DNA of 64,000 bases, from positions 992,001 to 1,056,000 of the forward strand of contig NZ_WWCL01000001.1 of NCBI RefSeq assembly GCF_009857835.1, in the 5' to 3' direction. This DNA comes from Duganella fentianensis. Lineage in GTDB: Bacteria > Pseudomonadota > Gammaproteobacteria > Burkholderiales > Burkholderiaceae_D. The notes beneath the pieces were generated by a model. It ran no database searches. It was not told where the DNA came from and was given only the letters and a program-made list of their open reading frames with translations. The translations under genes and the position numbers were made by a program. This document shows, one piece after another, positions 26,939-36,084 of this stretch (the first letter of the stretch is position 1; the number at the start of each line of letters is the position of its first letter).

Positions 26939-29098
26939 ATGGCGCTGCAAATTACCCCTATCGCACTGGCGATAGCGATGCTGTCCCTGCCGCATTGGGC
27001 CGTGGCACAAACCCAGACAGACAAAGACAAGAGTCCCGCGGAAACCACGCTGCCGACCGTGCAGGTTTCCGCCACGCTGGAACGGGCTGGCGATCTGCCG
27101 GCCGCCTATGCAGGCGGGCAGGTGGCGCGCGGTGCGCGGCTGGGCCTGCTGGGCAATCAGGACGTGATGGATGTACCGTTCAACATCACCAGCTATACGG
27201 CCCAGCTGATCGAAGATCAGGGCGCCAGAACGGTGGCCGATGTGCTCAACAACGACCCCTCGGTACGCTTTACCACCTCGGGCTCGCATGCCTACGAGAA
27301 CTTCCGTTTGCGCGGTTTCGATGTGCATTCGTCCGATCTGGCCGTGAACGGCATGTACGGGCTGGCGCCGCTGGGCCATGCCTCGCTGGAATTTGCCGAG
27401 CGGGTGGAAGTGTTCAAAGGCCCGAGCGCCATGTTTGCCGGTATGGCGCCTAGCGGCGGTGTAGGCGGCACCATCAATCTGGTGCCCAAGCGCGCTGCCG
27501 ACACACCGCTGACCCGGGTTAGCGTGGGTTATCAGACGGAAGATCAGCTGTCGACCAGCATCGATGTGGGGCGCCGCTTTGGCAGCGCCAGGGAATTCGG
27601 CGTACGCGTGAATGGTGCGTATAGCGATGGCGAAGCCGCCCTGAAGGGGCAGGACAAAACCCACCGCTTCTTTTCCACGGCGCTGGACTATCGTGGCACG
27701 GCGCTGACTGCCTCGCTCGATGTTTACGACAGCAAGGACAAGTTCAGCGGCGGCTCGGCCGCCATGTTCGGCTTTGCCAGCCCGGACCTGCCGGCCGCAC
27801 CGGATGGCCGCATCAACATGCTGAGCTCGGCGGCAGGCGAACTGGCGAGCCGGGCAATCATTGCCCGCGCCGAATACGCCGTGAACAGCCAGCTCGCGCT
27901 GTTTGCCAGCGCCGGCGCCCGAACCCATGATTATTCGGGCTGGGTGAATGGCACCCATGTGCACAATATTCAATCGAATGGCAATGCCCAGGTGCGCGGC
28001 GTGGCCCAGCGTGGCTATGACGATAGCCATGCGGCCGAAGCGGGAGCACGGCTGTTTGTTTCGGCCGCCGGCATCAGCCATGATCTGGTGCTGCAGGCCA
28101 CCCGGCTGGAGCTGGAATCGGGCAGCCTGTCGAATGTGACGGGCATGGTGGCGACCAATATCTACCAGCCCGTGGCACCGCCGCTGCCGGCCATGCCTGC
28201 GCTGTACGTGCCGAAAGGCAGTAGCGCTACGCTGTCCAGTCTGGCACTGGTGGATAACCTCGTGCTGCTGCAGGACCGTTTGCGCCTGACTGCGGGCGTG
28301 CGCCAGCAGCAGGTACAGCAGCGCAGCTATAACCCTGCCGGTGGGGTAACGGCCAATTACGACGAGGCGGCGCTGACGCCGGCCTTGGGCGTGCTGTTCA
28401 AACCGTGGGGCGAGGGGCTGGCCCTGTATGCCAGCTATGTGCAGGGCCTGAGCCAGGGCGCCAGCGTGAAGATGGCGAACGGCTATGTGAGCGACCAGAC
28501 CTTCAAACCCTACAAGACGGCCCAGCGCGAACTGGGGGTGAAGTGGAATGCCGGGCGCTACACCCATACGGCGGACTACTTCGAGATCGCCAAGCCGGAG
28601 CTGATTACCACCGGCACGGCACCCAAGCTGCTGGCTTCCGATAGTGGCGAGTCCAAGGTACGCGGGGTGGAGTGGAATACCTTTGGCCAGATTCTGCCAT
28701 CTCTGAGTGTGCTGGGCGGGCTGTCCTATACCAAGAGCGAGCTGACCAAGTCGGCGGGCGGCATCAATCAGGGCAATGAACTGTTCGGCGTGCCGCGCTG
28801 GCAAGCCAATCTGGGTACGGAGTGGGATACGCCGCTGGCAGGCGTACACCTGAATGCACGGGTGATCGCCACTTCCAAGCAGTATCTGAACAATGCCAAC
28901 ACCTACCAGATTCCGGGCTGGGGCCAGCTGGACGTGGGTGGCCGCTATGAAACCCGGCTGGCGCAGCACCGTGCCGTGCTGCGGCTGAGCATCAACAATC
29001 TGCTCGACCGCGCTTACTACTCGGGCAGCTTTGCCGAACCGCGCGCCACGCTGGCGCTGGGACGTACCGTGCAGACTTCGCTGTCGGTCGATTTCTAA
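26939..29098 (+). CDS. TonB-dependent siderophore receptor
   Basis: This 719-residue outer-membrane receptor has a signal peptide (cleavage near AVAQ, residue 22), a plug domain (about 45-190, with FNITSYTAQLIEDQGARTVA, a typical siderophore-receptor plug start, and RVEVFKGPSAMFAG), and a 22-strand barrel ending in the terminal Phe of SLSVDF. It resembles FhuE/FpvA/FcuA-type ferric siderophore receptors. The ligand is not certain; the divergent enterochelin-esterase-like gene points to a catecholate. GGAG precedes the start. Expression is predicted to be Fur-controlled. A terminator-like hairpin separates it from three small inner-membrane genes downstream. Confidence 0.93.
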   Translation: MALQITPIALAIAMLSLPHWAVAQTQTDKDKSPAETTLPTVQVSATLERAGDLPAAYAGGQVARGARLGLLGNQDVMDVPFNITSYTAQLIEDQGARTVADVLNNDPSVRFTTSGSHAYENFRLRGFDVHSSDLAVNGMYGLAPLGHASLEFAERVEVFKGPSAMFAGMAPSGGVGGTINLVPKRAADTPLTRVSVGYQTEDQLSTSIDVGRRFGSAREFGVRVNGAYSDGEAALKGQDKTHRFFSTALDYRGTALTASLDVYDSKDKFSGGSAAMFGFASPDLPAAPDGRINMLSSAAGELASRAIIARAEYAVNSQLALFASAGARTHDYSGWVNGTHVHNIQSNGNAQVRGVAQRGYDDSHAAEAGARLFVSAAGISHDLVLQATRLELESGSLSNVTGMVATNIYQPVAPPLPAMPALYVPKGSSATLSSLALVDNLVLLQDRLRLTAGVRQQQVQQRSYNPAGGVTANYDEAALTPALGVLFKPWGEGLALYASYVQGLSQGASVKMANGYVSDQTFKPYKTAQRELGVKWNAGRYTHTADYFEIAKPELITTGTAPKLLASDSGESKVRGVEWNTFGQILPSLSVLGGLSYTKSELTKSAGGINQGNELFGVPRWQANLGTEWDTPLAGVHLNARVIATSKQYLNNANTYQIPGWGQLDVGGRYETRLAQHRAVLRLSINNLLDRAYYSGSFAEPRATLALGRTVQTSLSVDF

Positions 29099-29118
29099 GC
29101 GGGTTCCGCTCCATCCGC

Positions 29119-29158
29119 CGTGCCGCGCGTGCCGCTTGCGCGCGGCACGCTTTTCTTT
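29119..29158 (+). terminator. Intrinsic terminator/attenuator after the receptor gene
   Basis: An 11-bp stem CGTGCCGCGCG/CGCGCGGCACG with a 9-base loop is followed by CTTTTCTTTC. It starts 21 bases after the receptor stop and 22 bases before the next start codon, so it would lower expression of the inner-membrane genes relative to the receptor. Confidence 0.8.
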
Positions 29159-29179
29159 CGCCCTGCTGGCCTGTGTCCT

Positions 29180-29455
29180 ATGTCCTATTCTTTTCTCTTG
29201 AGCTTGCTGGCCCAGTGTGCCGGCACTGTGCTGCTATATCTGGCCTCGCCTAAGCAGCACTGGCTGGCCACGCCGCTGGCAGCACGGCCGGCCCGTGCGC
29301 TGGCCTGCGTTCTGTTGCTGGCTGCGCTGGCCGGTCTGCTGCACAGCTTCCAGCTCGCGGCGGCGCTGTTCGTCTTCCTTCACGTGCTGATGCTGCTATT
29401 GCTGCTCCTGCCTTATTGCGGGGCGTGGCTGGTGTTGCGCCGGAGGGCAGTCTGA
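29180..29455 (+). CDS. Small inner-membrane protein of the siderophore locus (DUF3325-like)
   Basis: This 91-residue hydrophobic protein has three predicted membrane segments. The start at 29180 (MSYSFLLSLLAQCAGTVLLY) follows the terminator hairpin; the longer frame begins inside the hairpin. Proteins of this size and pattern, including YLASPKQHW after the first segment, are found with TonB receptors and PepSY proteins in beta- and gammaproteobacteria and are annotated as DUF3325. No biochemical role is established. The stop overlaps the next start by one base. Confidence 0.75.
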   Translation: MSYSFLLSLLAQCAGTVLLYLASPKQHWLATPLAARPARALACVLLLAALAGLLHSFQLAAALFVFLHVLMLLLLLLPYCGAWLVLRRRAV

Positions 29456-29745
29456 TGGCGCGCCCGCAAGCGGCGCCCATTGCGCGCGACTGGCTAGGCA
29501 AAACGCTGGCCGGCATCCTGCTGGGATTCACTCTGGCACTGGGCTGTTCCGCGCTGTTTGTCTGGCTGGCCGCGAGCCTGCCGCAGTCGGCCCGTAGCCA
29601 GTTAGCCATGTGGCTGCTGGCGCCCGTCTGGATAGGCGTGCTGGGCGGAGTGTTTTTCTTCCATAGCGGCAAACAGGCGTGGCTATGGCTGGGCGCAGCA
29701 AATCTGCTGGTGTTCCTCATTCCCATTGTCGGCCGTCATTTCTAA
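29455..29745 (+). CDS. Small inner-membrane protein of the siderophore locus (iron-transport associated, DUF3649-like)
   Basis: This 96-residue protein has three membrane segments (GKTLAGILLGFTLALGCSAL, WLLAPVWIGVLGGVFFF, LWLGAANLLVFLIPIVG). The ATG overlaps the preceding TGA (TGATG), so the two are coupled. It sits between the DUF3325-like gene and the PepSY gene in the order commonly seen in siderophore receptor operons. The exact family name is uncertain; it could be DUF3649 or a related iron-transport associated protein. Confidence 0.7.
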   Translation: MARPQAAPIARDWLGKTLAGILLGFTLALGCSALFVWLAASLPQSARSQLAMWLLAPVWIGVLGGVFFFHSGKQAWLWLGAANLLVFLIPIVGRHF

Positions 29746-29758
29746 TTCAGGCAGCATC

Positions 29759-31360
29759 ATGCGATCAGACTATCTCCGCATCTATAAATCCGTTCATACC
29801 TGGACCGGCATTCTGGCCGGCATGGCCCTGTTCATTGCGTTCTATGCCGGTGCGCTGACCATCTTCAAGGATGCGCTGGCGCGCTGGTCTAGCGCACCGT
29901 CGGCCGTATATGGCCAGGCGCTGGCGCTGGAACGTGCGCCCGAGCTGATCGTGCGTACTTTGCAGGCCCAGCCGGCAGCGGGCAAGGATTTCCGCCTGCA
30001 TCTGGCCGCGGCCGAACATCTGCCTGGCGGGCTGTCGTGGCAGCTGCGGCCGGAGGGCGAGGACGAGCATGAAGCGGGCACGGCGCGTCACTACGTCGCC
30101 ACGCTGGAGAGCACGGGCAGCGTGCAGGTGACGCAGGTGGCGCCGTCCGGGCTGGTGAGCTTTATCGATCGCCTGCACCGGGTCGCGGGCTTGCCGGACG
30201 ATAAGGACGAATATCGCTGGGTGATGGGCGTGGTTGCATTGCTGTATGCACTGGCCCTGATCTCGGGCGTGATCGTGCTGCTGCCATCGCTGGTCAAGGA
30301 TTTCTTTGCCCTGCGCATAGGGAAAAATCTCAAACGCATGTGGCTCGATGCGCACAATGTGGTGGGCATCGCCAGCTTGCCGTTTCATCTGGTGATGGCG
30401 CTGACGGCCATAGTGTTTGCCTACCACGATGGGTTTTATGTGATCCAGAATAAGCTGATCCATGCGCCGCGGCCAGCCGCAGCACGGCCTGCCGGTACGA
30501 CGGCGCTGGTGCGTGATCCGGCGCAGATGCTGTCGCCCGTGCAGTTGCTGGCGCGGGTAAGAACATTGTCACCGGATTTTGAGCCCAGTTCGCTGCAATA
30601 TCTGCAGGTGAGCAGTGCGCGCGCGGCTGTGCGGGTCTGGGGCCATGATCCGGCCGCCCATGCGCCGCGCTTTGGCGGCGGGTTTGTCGCGCTCGATCCC
30701 TACACGGGCAAAGTGCTGAGTGCCGATTTCCTGCCCGGGCGCCAGAGCAATGCCTATGCTCTGATCGGCAGTTTCTTTGCGCTGCATTTCGGTACCTATG
30801 GCGGCCTGCCTGTGCGCTGGCTGTATTTCCTGCTGGGCCTGGCAGGCGCGTGGCTGTTCTACAGCGGTAATCTGCTGTGGGTGGAAAGCCGCCGCAAAAA
30901 AACTGCTCCGCAGGGCGCGGATGCTGTGACGGCGGTACCTGCGCAGCGGCGCGATGTCCGGCTGCTGGCAGCGGCCACGGTGGGCATCTGTGTGGGGACG
31001 GTGCTGGCCATCTCGCTGATCATCGTTGCCAGCAAATGCCTGAGCCTGCCACATGGCTGGTATCCGTGGATGTATTACCTGGTGCTGCTGGCGGCGCTGG
31101 GCTGGTCCTGCTGGCGCGGGGCGGCGCGTGCGGCGATACATCTGTTGTGGCTGGCGGCGCTGGCAACGCTGGCGATTCCGGCCAGCAGCCTGCTGGGCTG
31201 GGCATGGCCTGCACTGGGCCTGTGGGGCCATACCAGCAGCGCTGCGCTGGGCGTGGATGGCACTGCCGTGCTGGGAGCACTCGGCCTGATCTGGATGGCG
31301 CGGGCCAGCAGACGGCGTGCCCTGCATGGCCCGGCCGATAGCGTGTGGGCGATCCGCTGA
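29759..31360 (+). CDS. PepSY-domain transmembrane protein (PiuB-like, siderophore utilisation)
   Basis: This 533-residue inner-membrane protein has the PepSY-TM layout: first helix with YKSVHTWTGILAGMALFIAF, a periplasmic PepSY region, a helix near residue 160 (YRWVMGVVALLYALALISGV), then HNVVGIASLPFHLVMALTA and three or more C-terminal helices. Such proteins (FoxB, FsrB, PiuB) accompany siderophore receptors, and several reduce iron-siderophores at the inner membrane. Paired His residues within helices could ligate heme. The start at 29759 follows the previous stop by 13 bases. It is the last gene of the iron locus. Confidence 0.88.
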   Translation: MRSDYLRIYKSVHTWTGILAGMALFIAFYAGALTIFKDALARWSSAPSAVYGQALALERAPELIVRTLQAQPAAGKDFRLHLAAAEHLPGGLSWQLRPEGEDEHEAGTARHYVATLESTGSVQVTQVAPSGLVSFIDRLHRVAGLPDDKDEYRWVMGVVALLYALALISGVIVLLPSLVKDFFALRIGKNLKRMWLDAHNVVGIASLPFHLVMALTAIVFAYHDGFYVIQNKLIHAPRPAAARPAGTTALVRDPAQMLSPVQLLARVRTLSPDFEPSSLQYLQVSSARAAVRVWGHDPAAHAPRFGGGFVALDPYTGKVLSADFLPGRQSNAYALIGSFFALHFGTYGGLPVRWLYFLLGLAGAWLFYSGNLLWVESRRKKTAPQGADAVTAVPAQRRDVRLLAAATVGICVGTVLAISLIIVASKCLSLPHGWYPWMYYLVLLAALGWSCWRGAARAAIHLLWLAALATLAIPASSLLGWAWPALGLWGHTSSAALGVDGTAVLGALGLIWMARASRRRALHGPADSVWAIR

Positions 31361-31426
31361 CGCTGGCCTGATCAGGGCGGCAAGGGAAGAGGGCAGATAG
31401 GGATTGACTAAGCCGAGCAGAAAATG

Positions 31427-31446
31427 TACTGTATGCATATACAGTA
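31427..31446 (+). promoter_or_regulatory. LexA (SOS) box upstream of imuA
   Basis: TACTGTATGCATATACAGTA is a perfect match to the conserved ends of the LexA operator (CTGT-N8-ACAG) with AT-rich interior. It ends 25 bases before imuA. Repression by LexA and induction by DNA damage are expected. Confidence 0.92.
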
Positions 31447-31471
31447 TTTTTCGCTTTGCTATTGTCCTGAA

Positions 31472-32182
31472 ATGAGCCGCTCCGCATCACTTGTCGCGCC
31501 GGAAACAGTCCATCCTTCGCTCTGGCTGGCGTCGCAACTGGCGCGCAGCAGCGGGCGCTGCATCGATACGGGCTTTGCTGCCCTGTCCAGCCAGCTGCCC
31601 GGTGGCGGCTGGCCGCAAGGCGTGCTGATCGACCTGTTGCTGCAACAGCACGGCATGGGCGAGTTGCGCCTGTTGCGGCCCGCCTTGCAGGCGCTCGGGC
31701 GGCGCCCCATCGTGCTGCTGCAGCCGCCCCATGCGCCGCAGGCGCTGGCACTGGCCGCGCTGGGGCTGGAACCGTCGCAACTGGTGTGGATACGCAGCGG
31801 CGCGCGCAGCGCCGATGCGTTATGGGCGGCCGAACAGGTGCTGCGCAGCGGCTGTTGCGGCGCGCTGCTGCTGTGGCAGAACCATGCGCGCGGCGAAACC
31901 CTGCGCCGTCTGCATCTGGCCGCGCAGACCGGCGATACGCTGTTCTGTCTGCTCAGGCCGCTGGCGGCGGCGCAGGATGCTTCGCCGGCGCCGCTCAGGC
32001 TGGCGCTGCACACGGCACCGGGCGGCATCGAGATCGGTTTCGTCAAGCGACGCGGGCCGCAACGTGATGCGCCGCTGTTTTTACCTCTGACACCTACTCT
32101 GTTTCAACGCCATGCGTCTCTGGATCGCTCTACACCTGCCGCGCTTGCCACTCGAAGTCTTCTGTCCGCGCTGGTCGGCTGA
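31472..32182 (+). CDS. imuA: Translesion synthesis-associated protein ImuA
   Basis: ImuA is a RecA/SulA-like accessory factor of the ImuA-ImuB-DnaE2 mutasome. This 236-residue protein has the characteristic start HPSLWLASQLARSSGRCIDTG, LPGGGWPQGVLIDLLLQQHG (Walker-A-like region without a complete P-loop), and the IRSGARSADALWAAEQVL stretch. The start at 31472 lies 25 bases after a near-perfect LexA box; an upstream in-frame start would overlap the box. The 3' end overlaps imuB by 71 bases, so translation is coupled. Confidence 0.92.
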   Translation: MSRSASLVAPETVHPSLWLASQLARSSGRCIDTGFAALSSQLPGGGWPQGVLIDLLLQQHGMGELRLLRPALQALGRRPIVLLQPPHAPQALALAALGLEPSQLVWIRSGARSADALWAAEQVLRSGCCGALLLWQNHARGETLRRLHLAAQTGDTLFCLLRPLAAAQDASPAPLRLALHTAPGGIEIGFVKRRGPQRDAPLFLPLTPTLFQRHASLDRSTPAALATRSLLSALVG

Positions 32183-33590
32183 CCAGTGCACGGTGGTGCT
32201 GGAGCAGGAGCGTGTGGTGGCCATGTCGGCGCTGGCGCAGCAGGCCGGCGTGCAGGCGGGCATGCGGCGCGGCGGCGCGCTGATGCTGCTGCCCCATGCC
32301 CAGTTCCAGCAACGCGCGCCGCAACTGGAACTGGAAGCGCAGCAGGCGGTGGCGCTGGCGCTGCTGCAATTTACCCCGCAGCTGGCGCTGGTGGAAGAGG
32401 CGACGCTGCTGCTTGATGTGGGCGCCAGCCTGCGCCTGTTCGGCGGTCCGCTGGCCTTATGCCGGCGCGTGCGCAGCAGCTTGCGCGCACTGGGCTTCAG
32501 CGCCACGCTGGGCTGCGCACCGACGGCGCGCGGGGCGTGGCTGCTGGCGCGCAGCGGCGGCGGGCGGGCCTTGAAAATGGCCAGCTTGCTGGGCCGGATT
32601 GATGGCCTGCATGTGAGTGTGCTGCCGCCGGCGCGGCCTTATCTGGCATGGCTGGAAGGCATAGGCTGTCTGACGCTGGGGCAGCTGCGCCAGTTGCCGC
32701 GCCCCGGTCTGCAGCGCCGCTGCGGGCGCGCTTTGCTCGATATGCTGGATGATGCCGCCGGCATGCGCCCCGAGCTGTACCAGTGGCTGCAGCCACCGGC
32801 CAGCTTCCGCGCCCGCATCGAACTGTTCGACCGCGTGGAGCAGACCTCGGCCCTGCTGTTCGGCGTACAGCGTTTGCTGCAGCAGCTGACGGGCTGGCTG
32901 ACGGCGCACCAGTTTGCCGTCGAACGCGTGCGTCTGCTGCTCGAACATGAACGGGGCCGGCAGGCAGGGCCGCCCACCGTGATCGAAGTTGTGCTGGCGG
33001 AACCGACGTGGCGCGATGTCCACTTGCTGCGGCTACTGAAGGAGCGGCTGGGGCGGCAGGAACTCGATGCGCCCGTGATCGGCCTGTGTCTGGAAGCGCC
33101 GCAGGTGCAGCCCATGGCGCCGCCCAGCGAGTCGCTGTTTCCCGAACCGGGGGGCAGCAAGGAGGACTGGCAGCGGTTGCTGGAAGTGCTGACGGCGCGG
33201 CTCGGTGCGGAGAACGTGCTGCAGGCAGCGCCGCTGGCCGATTACCGGCCCGAGCATGCCAACCAGTGGGTCAGCGTGCAGCAGAAAATCCGTGCGCCGG
33301 ATGCCCGTGCCCAGCTACCGCCCGATGTGCCGGCCCTGCCGCGCCCGGCATGGCTGCTGGCCCAGCCGATAGCGCTGCTGATGCGCGAGCACCGGCCTTA
33401 CTATGGCTCGCCGCTGAAAATCATTTCGGCGGGCGAACGCATCGAAGCAGGGTGGTGGCAGTCTTTGCAGACGCGTGATTATTTTATGGCGGAAGGGGCG
33501 GATCACGCCCATTACTGGTTGTACCGCGAACGGCCTAGTGGCGGTGATCCGGCGCAGGCGCGCTGGTATCTGCACGGCTTTTTTGCCTGA
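32112..33590 (+). CDS. imuB: ImuB, catalytically degenerate Y-family polymerase-like mutasome hub
   Basis: This 492-residue Y-family (DinB/UmuC-like) protein recruits DnaE2 to the sliding clamp during SOS mutagenesis. Family members lack polymerase activity; here motif I reads WIALHLPRLPLE with no catalytic Asp, and the motif III region reads LVEEATLLLDVGA in place of the SIDE motif, both consistent with an inactive palm. The helix-hairpin-helix thumb (GIGCLTLGQLRQLPRPGL) and little-finger region follow. SLFPEPGG near residue 342 looks like the internal clamp-binding motif of ImuB. It overlaps imuA by 71 bases. Its partner dnaE2 is about 15.5 kb downstream rather than adjacent. Confidence 0.92.
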   Translation: MRLWIALHLPRLPLEVFCPRWSADQCTVVLEQERVVAMSALAQQAGVQAGMRRGGALMLLPHAQFQQRAPQLELEAQQAVALALLQFTPQLALVEEATLLLDVGASLRLFGGPLALCRRVRSSLRALGFSATLGCAPTARGAWLLARSGGGRALKMASLLGRIDGLHVSVLPPARPYLAWLEGIGCLTLGQLRQLPRPGLQRRCGRALLDMLDDAAGMRPELYQWLQPPASFRARIELFDRVEQTSALLFGVQRLLQQLTGWLTAHQFAVERVRLLLEHERGRQAGPPTVIEVVLAEPTWRDVHLLRLLKERLGRQELDAPVIGLCLEAPQVQPMAPPSESLFPEPGGSKEDWQRLLEVLTARLGAENVLQAAPLADYRPEHANQWVSVQQKIRAPDARAQLPPDVPALPRPAWLLAQPIALLMREHRPYYGSPLKIISAGERIEAGWWQSLQTRDYFMAEGADHAHYWLYRERPSGGDPAQARWYLHGFFA

Positions 33591-33648
33591 GTGGCAATGC
33601 TGCTGGCTGCTACGCGGGCAGCAGCCAGACAGGTGGGGCGGCAGGCGA

Positions 33649-33993
33649 TCAGTCGCCGTATTCTTCGGACAGGTCTTTCCAGCCTTTGCTGGTCGCAAAA
33701 GTGTTAAAAGCGTCAGGCGCTTCCAGCACCAGCAGGCGGTTTTCCTGCAGTACGCTGTCGCCCGCCGATACGCTGGGGCCGTTGTAGCCGAGCTTGCGCA
33801 ATTGCGCCTGCACGGCGGCGATCAGGCCGGCGTCTTTGTGCAGACCGCCGATGGGGCCGGCAAAATCGACATAGACGTCGATCGCGCCATAGCCTTCATC
33901 GAAAATGCGGATGGCTTTGACTTTGTGGGTACGGCCGCTGCCGTCGATGGCCTCGAAGGGGCCGCTGAGATGGATGTCGGTGTCTTGATTCAT
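33649..33993 (-). CDS. Small conserved-looking cytoplasmic protein, function unknown
   Basis: This 114-residue acidic protein is one I do not recognise. It has no signal peptide or membrane segment. The N-terminal part (SGPFEAIDGSGRTHKVKAIR) looks like a small beta-rich domain, and a C-terminal helical part ends GWKDLSEEYGD. The start at 33993 is preferred because the extension to 34032 is unlike the rest. It lies 75 bases downstream of the M61 peptidase on the other side of a short gap, on the same strand as that gene, and is convergent with imuB. Confidence 0.7.
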   Translation of the reverse strand: MNQDTDIHLSGPFEAIDGSGRTHKVKAIRIFDEGYGAIDVYVDFAGPIGGLHKDAGLIAAVQAQLRKLGYNGPSVSAGDSVLQENRLLVLEAPDAFNTFATSKGWKDLSEEYGD

Positions 33994-34068
33994 GGCGCCA
34001 GCATACACCAGATTGGCGCCGCGTTGCGCCACCGCCGCCAGTGAGACGGCCGTGGCGCAGCGTCAGGC

Positions 34069-35949
34069 CTATTTCAAAGGCTGCAGAATCGCTTCCAGAC
34101 GGTCCGGCGTACCACTGATGCGTTCCAGACGCGGATACTTGAGACCCTCGTGGTAGTCGAAGGCATAGGTCTGATACAGATTGCCTTTTTTCACCAGCAG
34201 GTTGATCGGGTCTTTGCTGGTCTTGGCCGCCGTGATGGCGGCGCGCAGCACTTCCGGCTTGTAGGCGCGGCCATTCACGGCCACCAGCGTGCTACCACCG
34301 GACAGGCCGGCCTTGAAGCCCAGACCTTCCCACTGGAAGGCTTCCAGTTTGCCTTCCGAGCCTACCGAGAAGCCCAGCGAGTACTGGAAGTTGGCCGACT
34401 TGCTCTGCTCTTCCTGTGCTTTCAGGAAGTCGGTCGGCTTTTCCGTGTACACCAGCTTCCAGCCGGCGCGGGCCAGACCGTCGAGCGGCGCGCGCGGACC
34501 ATGGCCGTCCAGACGGCTGCGCAGGAAGGTGGCCCAGTCATACGGCTGGATGGCGTTCAGTTCGCGCACCACGTCTTCGAAGGTGTAATGCTTGGCCACG
34601 TTGACGCCGTCATCGACGCCGAAGAAACGACGGGCGAAATCGTTGAGCGAGCGCTTGTCGCCCGACAGTTCGCGGATCAGGGTATCGGCATCCAGCCAGA
34701 TCAGCTCGCCTTCGGAGTAATAGTCCTCGGCACGCTGCCAGTTGTTCCAGCCCTGCGCACGGCGGCCATTGACGATAGGGTCATTGGTGGTGTCCTGCAC
34801 GGCGCGCCATTCGCGGCCTTTGACGTTGTCGTAGCGGGCCGCAGTGGCAGCAATCAGGTCGCGCGTATGCTCGGCCTTGATCAGGCCGGAGCGGGCCGCC
34901 AGTACGGCGCCCCAGTACTGGGTCTGGCCTTCGTACACCCACAGCAGCGAGTTCTGCAGCGGGGTATTGAAATTTGGTACGTTCTGGTCGGCCGGACGGC
35001 GGAACTTGCCGTTCCACGAGTGGGTGAATTCATGCGGCAGCAGCTCGCGCCGCGCTTCATGCTTGGACCAGTCGGTGAAGTAGCCGAGCTTGACGCCGTT
35101 TTCGCTGGACTGGTGGTGCTCGCGGCCGATGCCGCCGAATTCGTCGCTGATGGCGAACAGGAAATCGTAGTGCTTGTAGTGCTGCGAGTTAAACAGTTTA
35201 TACGCTTGCTGGATCAGGGCGCGGTGTGGCGCGATCTGCTCCGGCGTGGCTTCCAGCTGGTCGGCCGAGTCGGCCACTACGTTCAGATGCACGGGGATGC
35301 GCGCGCCCGGATCGAGATCGATGCGGCGGAAGTAGCGCCCGGCGAACAGCGGCGAATCCATCATGGCTTCCAGATCGAGCGGCTTGAAGGCGATCTCGTC
35401 GCCGCTGCGCTGGGCGGTTTCCAGCGCCGTGCCGTACTGCCAGTCTTTTGGCACGGTCAGGTTGGCCTGCATGGTGATCTTGCGGCTGTCATAGCCGGCC
35501 GGATACAGCGTCACGGATTGCCACTGCACGCCGAGGATGTCATTGGTCATGGTGGTGCGGCCCTGCGCCGCTTCCGTCGGCGACAGGTACTGGAACTCCA
35601 CGTCCACACTGCTGGCGCCCTGCGGCACGTTGATATGGAAGGCGTACACGTTGACGGTGTCGCGCACCCAGTCTATCTGCTTGCCGTTGGCGTAGACCTT
35701 CAGGCCGGCGAACTGGCTCAGCGTGCCGCTGGGGCCGTGATTACCCACTACCCACTGCGGATACAGCAGCGTCAGTTTGCCGGGCTGGGCCGGAATGCTT
35801 TCCCGTACGCGGAAAATCTGCTGGGCCGTATTGGTGGCGTCTACTTTCAGCACGATGGTGCCTGGATAGGGCTGGTCGGAAATAGTGTCGGCGTGGGCAG
35901 GGTAGGCGCAGGCGAGCAGGGTAGCGAGGATGGCGCGAGGCAGGAACAT
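34069..35949 (-). CDS. M61-family (glycyl aminopeptidase-like) periplasmic peptidase with PDZ domain
   Basis: This 626-residue protein has a signal peptide (LPRAILATLLACAYPAHA then DT), an N-terminal beta-sandwich, a gluzincin catalytic domain with HEFTH at about residues 306-310 in LLPHEFTHSWNGK and a downstream glutamate (YEGQTQYWG), and a C-terminal PDZ domain (YSLGFSVGSEGKLEAFQWEG onward) with the Gly-rich carboxylate-binding region. M61 enzymes are zinc metallopeptidases, some releasing N-terminal Gly or Ala. It reads away from the hsp20 gene, and a minus-strand sigma-32-like promoter lies in the shared region, so heat-shock control is possible. Confidence 0.93.
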   Translation of the reverse strand: MFLPRAILATLLACAYPAHADTISDQPYPGTIVLKVDATNTAQQIFRVRESIPAQPGKLTLLYPQWVVGNHGPSGTLSQFAGLKVYANGKQIDWVRDTVNVYAFHINVPQGASSVDVEFQYLSPTEAAQGRTTMTNDILGVQWQSVTLYPAGYDSRKITMQANLTVPKDWQYGTALETAQRSGDEIAFKPLDLEAMMDSPLFAGRYFRRIDLDPGARIPVHLNVVADSADQLEATPEQIAPHRALIQQAYKLFNSQHYKHYDFLFAISDEFGGIGREHHQSSENGVKLGYFTDWSKHEARRELLPHEFTHSWNGKFRRPADQNVPNFNTPLQNSLLWVYEGQTQYWGAVLAARSGLIKAEHTRDLIAATAARYDNVKGREWRAVQDTTNDPIVNGRRAQGWNNWQRAEDYYSEGELIWLDADTLIRELSGDKRSLNDFARRFFGVDDGVNVAKHYTFEDVVRELNAIQPYDWATFLRSRLDGHGPRAPLDGLARAGWKLVYTEKPTDFLKAQEEQSKSANFQYSLGFSVGSEGKLEAFQWEGLGFKAGLSGGSTLVAVNGRAYKPEVLRAAITAAKTSKDPINLLVKKGNLYQTYAFDYHEGLKYPRLERISGTPDRLEAILQPLK

Positions 35950-36084
35950 GTTCTCAGGTCAAAAAACGTAAAAACCGAGTGTAGCACGTGAGAAACATGG
36001 CCAATGTTGCAAAGCGTATCAGCCGGTGGCGGCCGTCCATGCCCACGGGCAGAAAAATTTTTCAAAAAAAGTGAAAAAAAGTGG

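Noticed and set aside
31424..31471. Upstream start for imuA
   Set aside because: It would place the start codon before the LexA operator, which would then lie in the coding region; the start at 31472 gives the usual family N-terminus.
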